Of a stretch of DNA of 64,000 nt, positions 8,052 through 16,154 are shown piece after piece. The notes under the pieces were generated by a model. The model made no database searches and was not told the DNA's origin. It was given only the letters and a program-made list of their open reading frames with translations. The stretch's first letter is position 1; the number at the start of each line of letters is the position of its first letter. Origin of the DNA: an uncultured beta proteobacterium (lineage in GTDB: Bacteria > Pseudomonadota > Gammaproteobacteria > Burkholderiales > SG8-41). The position numbers and the translations under genes are program-made. The stretch covers positions 1 through 64,000 of the forward strand of contig CAISYC010000056.1 in NCBI GenBank assembly GCA_903889565.1. The letters are read 5' to 3'.

Positions 8052-9014
8052 ATGAAAATACCGTTCGCATTCGGCATGGCGCTCAGCGTCGCCGCAATTC
8101 TGTCCGCGCACGCGCAGAACTATCCGGCCAAGCCGGTGCGCGTGGTGATTCCGTTTCCGCCGGGCGGCGCCGCCGACACGCTGATCCGGCCGCTGACGGT
8201 CAAACTCGCCGACGCGCTGGGGCAGCAATTCGTTGCCGATGCGCGGCCCGGCGCCAATGGCAACATCGCCGCCGAGATTGTCGCGCGCGCGCCCGCCGAC
8301 GGCTACACGCTGCTGTTCGGCAACAGCTCGCTGCCGATCAGCGTGTCGCTTTACGAAAAACTCGGCTTCGATGTGAACCGGGATTTCGCGCCGGTCAGTC
8401 TGGTTGCGATGACGCCCAGCGTGCTGGTGGTGCATCCGTCGCTGCCGGTGCGCAACATCCGTGAGCTGATCGCGCTGGCGAAGAAGCAGCCGCACAAACT
8501 CAACTATGCCTCGGGCGGCGTCGGCAACACCATGCATCTGGCCGCGGCATTGCTCGACACGATGGCCGGCATTGAGATGACGCATGTTCCGTATAAGGGC
8601 GCGGGGCCGGCGATCGTCGATGTCATCGCCGGCCAGTGCGACATGGTGTTTGTCAATATTGCACCGGTGCTCGGTCACATCCGCGCCGGCAAGGTGATCG
8701 CGATTGCGGTCACCAGCAAAACGCGCTCGACGGTGCTGCCCGAGGTATCGACGGTGGCCGAATCGGGCATGCCCGGTTATGAATCGACGACCTGGTACGG
8801 CTTTCTCGGCCCGGCCGGTTTGCCGAGAGAGATCGTAGGCAAACTCAATGCAATCATCGTTGCCGCAGTCGCGACGAAGAACTTGCGCGAGCGCTATATC
8901 GCGCTGGGTGCGGAACCGGAAACCTCGACGCCGGAAGCCTTCGCCGCGCGCATCCGCGCCGACATTCCGGCGTGGGCCGGGGTCGTCAAGGCGGCCGGCG
9001 CACGCGCGGAGTAG
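8052..9014 (+). CDS. Bug-family solute-binding protein
   Basis: This 320-residue protein has a short signal peptide ending near LSAHAQ. It carries VVIPFPPGGAADTLIRPL, a DARPGANGNIAAEIV variant (DAR instead of the common DNR), APADGYTLLFGNS and THVPYKGAGPAIVDVIAG. It is the third gene of a plus-strand run, 42 bases after the previous stop, with GAGGGG before the ATG. It is clearly less related to the two upstream genes than they are to each other, so the cluster grew by more than simple duplication. Confidence 0.9.
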   Translation: MKIPFAFGMALSVAAILSAHAQNYPAKPVRVVIPFPPGGAADTLIRPLTVKLADALGQQFVADARPGANGNIAAEIVARAPADGYTLLFGNSSLPISVSLYEKLGFDVNRDFAPVSLVAMTPSVLVVHPSLPVRNIRELIALAKKQPHKLNYASGGVGNTMHLAAALLDTMAGIEMTHVPYKGAGPAIVDVIAGQCDMVFVNIAPVLGHIRAGKVIAIAVTSKTRSTVLPEVSTVAESGMPGYESTTWYGFLGPAGLPREIVGKLNAIIVAAVATKNLRERYIALGAEPETSTPEAFAARIRADIPAWAGVVKAAGARAE

Positions 9015-9169
9015 GGTTATACGTCGCTCGATCCGCTTTACGGCACATTCCGGCGCCGGCAGACCACGGTCAGGTCAAAACATGAATCGACGGAAGGCGG
9101 TATCCTAGCGCCTGCATCCTCGCGAATGGCAGTATTGGGACGCGTGGTAATTTTTGAGGTCGTGTGTAG

Positions 9170-10417
9170 ATGAAATGCGTGGATGATTTTCGCCTGCGGT
9201 TTGGCAAGCAGGAATTCGTGCCGATCATGGTCGGCGGCATGGGCGTGGACATTTCGACCGTCGATCTGGCGCTGGAGGCGGCGCGGCTGGGCGGCATCGG
9301 TCATATTTCCGATGCGATGGTGCAGACGGTGTCCGATCGCCGCGATCAGACCCACTTCACCAAGGAGAAGCTCAAGCTCTACAAATACAACGTCGCCAAT
9401 TCCGACAAATCGAAGGTCATGTTCGATCTCGGCCGCTTGCGCGAGGCGACACACAACCACGTCGGCCGCGCGATGCAGGCCAAGCGCGGCAGCGGCATGA
9501 TTTTCGTCAACTGCATGGAAAAGCTGACGATGAACGCGCCGAAGGACACGCTGCGCGTGCGCCTCGCTTCTGCGCTCGATGCCGGCATTGACGGCATCAC
9601 GCTGTCGGCCGGCCTGCATCTGGGTTCATTCGGGCTGATCGCCGACCATCCGCGTTTTCGCGACGCCAAGCTCGGCATCATCGTCTCGTCGCTGCGCGCG
9701 CTGCAACTCTTTCTGCGCAAGAACGCGCGCCTCAATCGCGCGCCCGATTACATCGTGGTCGAAGGCCCGCTTGCCGGCGGCCACCTCGGCTTCGGCATCG
9801 ACGACTGGCGTGAATACGATCTGCGCACCATCGTCGCCGAGATCCTGCAGTACCTGAAAACCGAACAGCTCGACATTCCGGTGATTCCGGCCGGCGGCAT
9901 TTTTACCGGCAGCGATGCGACCTCGTATCTGGAAATGGGCGCTGCCGCGGTGCAGGTGGCGACGCGTTTCACCGCCACACGCGAATGCGGCCTGCCCGAC
10001 AAGGTCAAGCAGGAATACATCAAGGCGCGCGAGGACGACATCGAGGTCAACATGATCTCGCCGACCGGTTATCCGATGCGCATGCTGAAGAGCAGTCCCG
10101 CGATCGGCGACGGCATCCGTCCGAACTGCGAAGCCTACGGTTATCTGCTCGACGGCAGCGGCAACTGCGCCTACATCACGGCCTACAACCGCGAGGTTGC
10201 GGCACATCCGGGGGCGAAGAAAGTGTCGGTGATGGACAAAACCTGCCTGTGTACTGCGATGCGCAACTTCGACTGCTGGACCTGCGGCCACTACACCTAC
10301 CGCCTCAAAGATACGACGCGGCAATTGCCCGACGGCAGCTATCAATTGCTGACCGCCGAGCATGTGTTCCGCGACTACCAGTTCAGCGTCGATAACAAAG
10401 TCGCGCTGCCGGCGTAA
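9170..10417 (+). CDS. Nitronate monooxygenase-family FMN protein
   Basis: This 415-residue cytoplasmic protein has the TIM-barrel fold of the NMO/2-nitropropane dioxygenase family. Visible blocks are PIMVGGMGVDIS near the N-terminus, GITLSAGLHL, the GPLAGGHLGFG loop with the usual active-site His, and the FMN-phosphate region PVIPAGGIFTG followed by GAAAVQVATRF. The C-terminal extension is Cys-rich (KTCLCTAMRNFDCWTCGHY) and may bind metal or form a disulfide. It is longer than typical 320-360-residue NMOs because of this tail. Members oxidise alkyl nitronates or act as flavin reductases; the substrate is not determined. It has no close operon partner on its strand. Confidence 0.82.
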   Translation: MKCVDDFRLRFGKQEFVPIMVGGMGVDISTVDLALEAARLGGIGHISDAMVQTVSDRRDQTHFTKEKLKLYKYNVANSDKSKVMFDLGRLREATHNHVGRAMQAKRGSGMIFVNCMEKLTMNAPKDTLRVRLASALDAGIDGITLSAGLHLGSFGLIADHPRFRDAKLGIIVSSLRALQLFLRKNARLNRAPDYIVVEGPLAGGHLGFGIDDWREYDLRTIVAEILQYLKTEQLDIPVIPAGGIFTGSDATSYLEMGAAAVQVATRFTATRECGLPDKVKQEYIKAREDDIEVNMISPTGYPMRMLKSSPAIGDGIRPNCEAYGYLLDGSGNCAYITAYNREVAAHPGAKKVSVMDKTCLCTAMRNFDCWTCGHYTYRLKDTTRQLPDGSYQLLTAEHVFRDYQFSVDNKVALPA

Positions 10418-10420
10418 GGA

Positions 10421-10924
10421 TTACTGCTTGGGCGGCGACGGCCACTGCACAAACGGCGGGTTCGGCGCCTTGTCCGGCGGCAGATAGGCCAGCGCCGGCT
10501 GGCCGGCGGCACCGAGGCTTTTCACATACTGGTAGAAGGCGCGCATGTCGCCTTCGCGCCATTTGTTGACGTTGAACCAAGGCATCGGCGGCCGCGTCTT
10601 CAGGGTCTTCGCAAGTTTGACCCAGTCGTATTCGCTCATGCCCGCGATCAGCAGGCGCAGGTTCGACGCATAGGTGGTGCCCCAGGGGCCGTTGAAGCCG
10701 AGCGGGCCGCTGCCGAGCAGCCAGTCCTGTTCCGGAATTTTGCCTTCGTTCGGCCCGAAGCCGGCGGTGTGGCAGTCGTTGCAGCCACCGGTAATCGCCA
10801 TGTAGCGGCCGCGTTCGAGTTGTTTCGCCGTCGGCGTGTCGGCGGCGAGTGTCGCACCGCCGCAGGTTGCAAGAATGGCCGTCATGGTCGCGATGGCCGC
10901 CGTTTTAACCAAACCCACTTTCAT
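10421..10924 (-). CDS. Exported c-type cytochrome
   Basis: This 167-residue protein has a signal peptide (to about TLAADT) and one haem-binding site CNDCH in GGCNDCHTAGFG near residue 53. Candidate distal Met ligands lie in TRPPMPWFNVNKWREGDM, as in the cytochrome c subunits of alcohol or sorbitol dehydrogenases. GGGAG precedes the ATG by 8 bases. Its stop lies 3 bases beyond that of the nitronate monooxygenase-like gene, which faces it. A periplasmic electron carrier is the safe call; its redox partner is not visible. Confidence 0.85.
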   Translation of the reverse strand: MKVGLVKTAAIATMTAILATCGGATLAADTPTAKQLERGRYMAITGGCNDCHTAGFGPNEGKIPEQDWLLGSGPLGFNGPWGTTYASNLRLLIAGMSEYDWVKLAKTLKTRPPMPWFNVNKWREGDMRAFYQYVKSLGAAGQPALAYLPPDKAPNPPFVQWPSPPKQ

Positions 10925-11038
10925 CGAGTCACTCCCAGGTTGCGGCGCCCGTGATCTGGAAAAAAGCCGGGGGCGGGCGCCTGATTGCTCGGCGACTTTT
11001 TACCAGCAATTTGCAGGGGCGACAACCGCTTTCACAAC

Positions 11039-11998
11039 TCAATCGAGTTTGATGCCGGCGTCCTTGACCGCTTTGGCATAACGCAGGGATTCCGTCTTCA
11101 GCAGCGCATCGAATTGCTCCGGCGCGCCCGGGGTGGTGAACATGCCCTGAACCTTCAGTTTTTCCTGGATAGCCGCGCTGCGCAGGCTGTTCACCAGTTC
11201 GGCATTGAGACGCGCGATGATCGCCGGCGGTGTTGCCGCCGGCACCATCAAGCCCGCCCAGTTGGTGATCGACAACTGCGGGAAGCCGGCTTCGCGATAG
11301 GTCGGCACATCCGGCAGCGACTCGGCGCGTTCGTCGGCGGTGACCACCAGCGCGCGCACCTTGGCGATTTTTACGAAGGGCGCGATCTCGGTGACGTTGG
11401 CGATCGCGATCGGCACATGGCCGCCGGCGGTCGCTGTCACTTGAAGGCCGCCGCCCGGATAGGGCACGTGATTGAATTTGACGTTCGCTGCCACGCCCAG
11501 CATTTCGCCGACGAAATGGTGGGTGGTGCCCGCACCTGGCGTGCCGTAACCGAGTTCGCCCGGGCGCGAGCGCGCGAGCGCGATCAGGTCCTTCAGCGAT
11601 TTGACCGGCAGCGAGGGATGCACGGCAATCGCCATCGGCAGCGATATGGTCTGCCCGACCGCCTTGAAGTCGCGCAGCGGCTGATACTGCAGTCCGCTGC
11701 GCACGAAGGCGTTGATGACGAAACTCGGAAACACGACGAGCAGGGTGTAACCGTCGGCCGGCGCCTTCGCCACATATTCGTAGGCGATCACCGCGCCGGC
11801 GCCGGGCTTGTTTTCAATGATGACGGGCTGGCCGAGCCCTTTCGACATGTTCTCGCCGAGTACCCGCGCCATGATGTCGGCCGCGCCGCCCGGCGCGAAG
11901 GGGACGACGATGCGCAGGGGTTTGACCGGGAAGGTCTGGGCGGAGGCCGCGCCGGTGAAGGCGATGCCGCAGAGAAGTGCAACGAGGCGTGCATGCAT
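11039..11998 (-). CDS. Bug-family solute-binding protein with altered pocket loop
   Basis: This 319-residue protein starts at ATG 11998 and has a signal peptide ending near GAASAQ. Family blocks are RIVVPFAPGGAADIMAR, IIENKPGAGAVIAYEYV and KAPADGYTLL. The usual HVPYKG is HVPYPGGG here, and the following DLxGG becomes TATAGG. This suggests a ligand different from those of its neighbours. The gene lies 34 bases after the stop of the CocE-type hydrolase gene, in the same direction, so the two may form an operon. Confidence 0.88.
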   Translation of the reverse strand: MHARLVALLCGIAFTGAASAQTFPVKPLRIVVPFAPGGAADIMARVLGENMSKGLGQPVIIENKPGAGAVIAYEYVAKAPADGYTLLVVFPSFVINAFVRSGLQYQPLRDFKAVGQTISLPMAIAVHPSLPVKSLKDLIALARSRPGELGYGTPGAGTTHHFVGEMLGVAANVKFNHVPYPGGGLQVTATAGGHVPIAIANVTEIAPFVKIAKVRALVVTADERAESLPDVPTYREAGFPQLSITNWAGLMVPAATPPAIIARLNAELVNSLRSAAIQEKLKVQGMFTTPGAPEQFDALLKTESLRYAKAVKDAGIKLD

Positions 11999-12032
11999 GA
12001 TGGGTTTCCGTTCTTCGGGGTTGATCAGGTGA

Positions 12033-13802
12033 TCAGCTGTTCTTCGTCGGAATAACCGGCAACAGCAGATAGGCCGCGTGCGCGCCGCCGGCGTGCAGCG
12101 TGACCCGTCCGCCGTAAAGTCCGGCCGGGCGGTTGTCGGCGTCATTGTGCGTCATGCCGCCGGTGCCGCGCGTGCCGTAGTGAAACTTTTTGCCGAATTC
12201 AGATAGCTCGCCTTCGTATTCGTAATCCTTGCCGCGGATCGTCAGGGCGACGGTCCAGCCCTGCGGCACCACGATGCAACTGGTGACGATCTCGATTTCG
12301 CATTCGACGATTTCGCCGGGCGTCAGCGGTTCTGCGCGGTCGTGCGGATGATAAGGCCGGTATGGTGTGCTCCTGACCGGATCGAGCCGGCGATGCGAGG
12401 CGCGCAGCCAGCCGTTGGCAATGGGGGTATTCGGATCGGTCGAGCCCATGAAGGTGAGTTCGCGGCCAGCCGGATCGAACACGCGCACGATGACGAAGAG
12501 ATCCGCATCGGCGGTCGCGGATGAAATGAACAGTTTCGCCATCATCGGCCCGGTGATCTCGGTGTCCTGCGCCATCGGCGCGGTGCTGAAGGTGACGCCA
12601 TTGCCGGTGGCGTCGTATTCGATGCCGCCGGACTGCGCGACCGGTGCCGTGCCCAGTTTTAGGCCGCGGGTGTCGAGATAAAACTTCGTCCACTGCGTGC
12701 GCGCAAGCGGCCATTCGTGTTCATGCCGCAGCACGAATTTTTCGCCCGGATGCCGCACGTTCAATTGCACCGGCGGCTGTTGGTCCCAGCCGTTTTTTTC
12801 ACCCTTCAGGTGGTGGTCGAAAAAGCGTTTTTGCAGATCGAGTCCGTAATTGTTCGAGAACACCGACCAGTGCGAATCGCCGTGCACTTCCAGCCACTTC
12901 GGCGTGTCGGCCGGCGTTTCGGTAAAGCCGTTGAAGTTGCCGCGCGGATGGATGCCCTGACCGCCCCAGTTCGCGCAGGTCAAGAGCGGTGTCTTTACTT
13001 TCGACAGATCGGCCGAGCGCGCGCGGTGCCAGGCGTCGTCGAAGGGATGCTGTTTCAGATCCTCGTAGGGATTGATGCGGTTTTTCGCCAGTTCTTCGTC
13101 GGACAGGGTGACCGGGCCGGCGACCGATTCACCGGTATTGGGATTCTTCTTCGCCTTGTCTCCGCGGCCGTACTGCACATTGACCACCTGATGTTTGGCC
13201 CAGCGTTCCTGAAACTGGCAGAGGATGCCGCCGTGATAGCCGGAATCGCGATAGCGGTCGTTCTGGCCCTCCCATGGAATGATCGCGGCGAGGTGCAGCG
13301 GATGCTGCCCGGCGACGCGCCACTGATTGCTGGCGTAATAGGAGATGCCGAGCATGCCGACGCGGCCGTTGCTCCACGCCTGCGTGCCGGCCCACTCGAT
13401 GCATTCGTAGAGATCGTCGATTTCCTTGGCGCACCCCGGGTCCATGATGCCGGGCGACCAGCCGGCGCCGCGGGAATCGACGCGCACGATGGCGTAACCA
13501 TGCGGCACCCAGCGCTCGGGGTCGGTGGTCTCCCAGTTCTGGTATTTGTTGCTCGAGCCTTCGAGGATTTCCGGATAATCCTCGACCATCTTGTTCCATT
13601 GCAGCGGATAGCCTTCCTGATAAGACAGCCCCTTGGCGTAAATGCCGTAGGTGAGGATCACCGGGCAAGGCACGTCTTCAATCGGACGGTAGACATCGGC
13701 GCGCAGCACGAGTCTGTCGCTCATGGTGATGCGCTGGTGCCAGGTGATGCGCATGCCGTCGCGAATTTCAGTGCGTTCATGGGGATCGGCGGCGGTGGTC
13801 AT
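12033..13802 (-). CDS. CocE/NonD-family alpha/beta hydrolase
   Basis: This 589-residue protein belongs to the X-Pro dipeptidyl-peptidase/cocaine esterase family. The N-terminal alpha/beta-hydrolase part carries VRVDSRGAGWSPG and the nucleophile elbow GMLGISYYAS. The C-terminal half is the jelly-roll domain (DADLFVIVRVFDPAG, TPGEIVECEIEI). There is no signal peptide, so it should act in the cytoplasm on an ester or amide. It is followed by a Bug gene and preceded, 12 bases away, by the stop of another Bug gene on the same strand. That context fits hydrolysis of an imported ester or amide. AGGAAAA precedes the ATG. Confidence 0.87.
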   Translation of the reverse strand: MTTAADPHERTEIRDGMRITWHQRITMSDRLVLRADVYRPIEDVPCPVILTYGIYAKGLSYQEGYPLQWNKMVEDYPEILEGSSNKYQNWETTDPERWVPHGYAIVRVDSRGAGWSPGIMDPGCAKEIDDLYECIEWAGTQAWSNGRVGMLGISYYASNQWRVAGQHPLHLAAIIPWEGQNDRYRDSGYHGGILCQFQERWAKHQVVNVQYGRGDKAKKNPNTGESVAGPVTLSDEELAKNRINPYEDLKQHPFDDAWHRARSADLSKVKTPLLTCANWGGQGIHPRGNFNGFTETPADTPKWLEVHGDSHWSVFSNNYGLDLQKRFFDHHLKGEKNGWDQQPPVQLNVRHPGEKFVLRHEHEWPLARTQWTKFYLDTRGLKLGTAPVAQSGGIEYDATGNGVTFSTAPMAQDTEITGPMMAKLFISSATADADLFVIVRVFDPAGRELTFMGSTDPNTPIANGWLRASHRRLDPVRSTPYRPYHPHDRAEPLTPGEIVECEIEIVTSCIVVPQGWTVALTIRGKDYEYEGELSEFGKKFHYGTRGTGGMTHNDADNRPAGLYGGRVTLHAGGAHAAYLLLPVIPTKNS

Positions 13803-13814
13803 CGGTTTTCCTCT

Positions 13815-14780
13815 CTAATTTATTTGCAGGCCAATACTGCGGATCAGTTTGCCGTATTTTGCATAGTCGGTTTTCAATAGTTGCGCAAAGGCCTCGGGCG
13901 TGTCGGTGACCACCGTGAGGCCGAGCGCATTGAGCTTTTCTTTGACCTCGGGCGCTGTCATCGCGCGATTGATCGCGCGGTTGAGCAGGGCGACGATTGT
14001 CGGCGGCGTGCCGGCTGGGGCCAGATAGCCGAACCAGCCGCGCGCGTCATAACCCGGCAGCGTTTCCGCGATGGTCGGCGTATCCCGAAATTGCTCGCTC
14101 CGCGCCGGCCCCGTCACTGCGATCAGGCGCACGCGACCGGCGCGTATGTAGGGCGCGATCGAGGCGATGCCGATGATCGAGGCATCGACGCGCCCGCCCG
14201 TCATCTCGGTCATGATCTGCACGCCGCTCTTGAACGGCACGTGCAGGTAATCGAAGCCGGCCTGCAGGCGCAGCATTTCGATTGCCAGATGTGGAAAGCC
14301 GCCTTCGCCGTTGGAGGCAATGATCAATTTGCCCGGACTTGCGCGGGCGTAGGCAATGAGGTCGCCAAGCGTTGTGTACGGCAGCGCCGGATTGGCGACC
14401 AGCACAAGAAAATTGGTTGTCGACAGCGCAACCGGCGCGAACTCCTTCAGCGCGTCGTAGCCGGGTTTCCGGTAAGCGTGCGGTTCGACCACCAGATTGC
14501 CGCTTTGCCCGCCGACCAGCGTGTAGCCGTCCGCCGGGGCATGCGCGCCAAGATCGAGACCGAGCTGGCCGGCCGCACCGGCGCGGTTGTCGACAATGAT
14601 GTTCTGCCCGAGCTGCGCGGTCAGCGCCGGCGCGATCAGCCGCGACATGATATCGAGCGTGGTGCCGGGCGGAAACGGCACGATGATACGGACCGGTTTC
14701 GACGGGTAGGCCTGTGCATACAGCGGGGCCGCAATCGCGATCAAGAGCGCGAGCACGGGCAGGGTGATCAGGCGATGCAG
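13815..14780 (-). CDS. Bug-family solute-binding protein, paralogue of the next upstream gene
   Basis: About 321 residues from a proposed CTG start at 14780, which follows CGGAGG and gives a normal signal peptide ending LYAQ. A TTG at 14840 in the same frame would add 20 basic residues and has no ribosome site. The mature part has FPPGTTLDIMSRLIAP (TT where most have GG), DNRAGAAGQLGLDL and THAPADGYTL-like loops. It is closely related to the product of 14868-15833, with near-identical NGEGGFPHLAIEMLRL and YDARGWFGYLAPAGTPP stretches, so these are tandem duplicates. Confidence 0.86.
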   Translation of the reverse strand: MHRLITLPVLALLIAIAAPLYAQAYPSKPVRIIVPFPPGTTLDIMSRLIAPALTAQLGQNIIVDNRAGAAGQLGLDLGAHAPADGYTLVGGQSGNLVVEPHAYRKPGYDALKEFAPVALSTTNFLVLVANPALPYTTLGDLIAYARASPGKLIIASNGEGGFPHLAIEMLRLQAGFDYLHVPFKSGVQIMTEMTGGRVDASIIGIASIAPYIRAGRVRLIAVTGPARSEQFRDTPTIAETLPGYDARGWFGYLAPAGTPPTIVALLNRAINRAMTAPEVKEKLNALGLTVVTDTPEAFAQLLKTDYAKYGKLIRSIGLQIN

Positions 14781-14867
14781 GATGCGGTTCCTCCGTATGC
14801 GGATTTGGCAGCGCAGGCGACCCGCCTGCAAAATTTTCAATTGAGGCGAATCGACTGCGCTACGAGA

Positions 14868-15833
14868 TCATTGCGGCTGCAAGCCGATGGTCTTGATCAG
14901 CTGGCCGTAGATTTCATAATCGCTCTTCAGTGTCTGCGCAAATGCGGCGGGCGATTCGTTGACTACGGAAAGACCCGTCGCTTCGAGCTTCTCGCGCACT
15001 TCGGGCGCATTCATTGCGCGGTTAATCTCGGCATTAAGCAGGGCGACGATGCCGGGTGGCGTGCCGGCGGGTGCCAGATAGCCGAACCAGCCGCGCGAGT
15101 CGTAGCCCGGCAGCATTTCCACCATCGCCGGCGCATCCGGGAACAGCGCCGCGCGGGTCGGGCTGGTCACCGCCAACAGGCGCAGCCGGCCGCCCAAAAT
15201 GAATGGCGCGATCGATCCGATGCCGAGGATGGTGGCGTCGATGCGGTTGCCGAGAATCTCGGTGACGATCTGTGCACTGCCCTTGTAGGGAACGTGCACG
15301 TAGGTGAAGCCGCCGGCGAGTCGCATCATCTCGATCGCCATGTGCGGAAAGCCGCCTTCGCCGTTGGAGGCAAACGTCAGCTTGCCCGGATTGGCCCTGC
15401 CGTAGGTTACAAAATCCCTGAGCGATTTGAATTGCCCGCCGGCGTTGACGACGAGCCCGAGATAATTGCGCGTCGAATTCGCGATCGGCGTGAAATCGCG
15501 GAAGGTGTCGTAGGGCAGTTTTTTATAGGTATGCGGTTGCACGACGAGGTTGCCGCCCTGCCCGCCGACGATGGTATAGCCGTCGGGCGCGGCATGCGCG
15601 GCGAGATCGAGCCCGATCTGGCCGGCACCGCCGGCGCGGTTATCGACAATGATAGCCTGGCCCAGCCGTTCGGTCAGTTTCGGCGCGATCAGCCGCGACA
15701 TGGTGTCGAGCGTGTCGCCCGGCGGAAACGGCACGATGATGCGAATCGGCTTGTTCGGGTATTGCTGGGCGTGAAGCGGAGCGCCAATCGTTATGACAAT
15801 GGCAATAAAAAGCAGTGTGAACGAACGACGCAT
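14868..15833 (-). CDS. Bug-family solute-binding protein, first of a tandem pair
   Basis: This 321-residue protein starts at ATG 15833, seven bases after a GGGAGGGGG ribosome site. An upstream in-frame ATG at 15878 has no such site. The signal peptide ends near PLHAQ. It shares FPPGDTLDTMSRLIAP, DNRAGGAGQIGLDL and NGEGGFPHMAIEMMRL with its downstream copy. HVPYKGSAQIVTEILGN replaces the common DLxGG pocket sequence in both. The two genes are in one direction and probably one transcript leading into the CocE-type hydrolase. Confidence 0.89.
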   Translation of the reverse strand: MRRSFTLLFIAIVITIGAPLHAQQYPNKPIRIIVPFPPGDTLDTMSRLIAPKLTERLGQAIIVDNRAGGAGQIGLDLAAHAAPDGYTIVGGQGGNLVVQPHTYKKLPYDTFRDFTPIANSTRNYLGLVVNAGGQFKSLRDFVTYGRANPGKLTFASNGEGGFPHMAIEMMRLAGGFTYVHVPYKGSAQIVTEILGNRIDATILGIGSIAPFILGGRLRLLAVTSPTRAALFPDAPAMVEMLPGYDSRGWFGYLAPAGTPPGIVALLNAEINRAMNAPEVREKLEATGLSVVNESPAAFAQTLKSDYEIYGQLIKTIGLQPQ

Positions 15834-15893
15834 GACGTGACCCCCTCCCGAGACAACGACCGCATCATTCTGCCACAAGCGATTGAGCGAAGG

Positions 15894-16124
15894 TCAAAGC
15901 AGGGCGCCGATCAAACCGAGGATCATAAGCACGCCGCCACCCATACGCCATTCGGGGCTCACCGTGATCATGAAGATCGCCAGTCCGCCGACTGCGCCGC
16001 ACATGCCGAGAATCTGGTGTCCCTTGATATCGCCGCTGCGACCCGGCGGCGGCGCGCCGCAGTGCGGGCAGCTCGCCGCCTGATCGGAGATCCGGCCGTG
16101 GCATTCGGAACATTCGATCAGCAT
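15894..16124 (-). CDS. Small zinc-ribbon membrane protein
   Basis: This 76-residue protein has an N-terminal zinc ribbon (CSECHGRI near residue 5, then SCPHCGAP near residue 19). Two hydrophobic segments follow (LGMCGAVGGLAIFMI and GGVLMILGLIGALL), fitting two membrane spans. GGGGAGGG lies before the ATG. It sits 30 bases after the RND pump gene on the same strand and may be the last gene of the efflux operon. The family is of the DUF/zinc-ribbon type and its role is not known. Confidence 0.78.
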   Translation of the reverse strand: MLIECSECHGRISDQAASCPHCGAPPPGRSGDIKGHQILGMCGAVGGLAIFMITVSPEWRMGGGVLMILGLIGALL

Positions 16125-16154
16125 ATTGTCCCTCCCCCGGCTACTGCAGATGTT

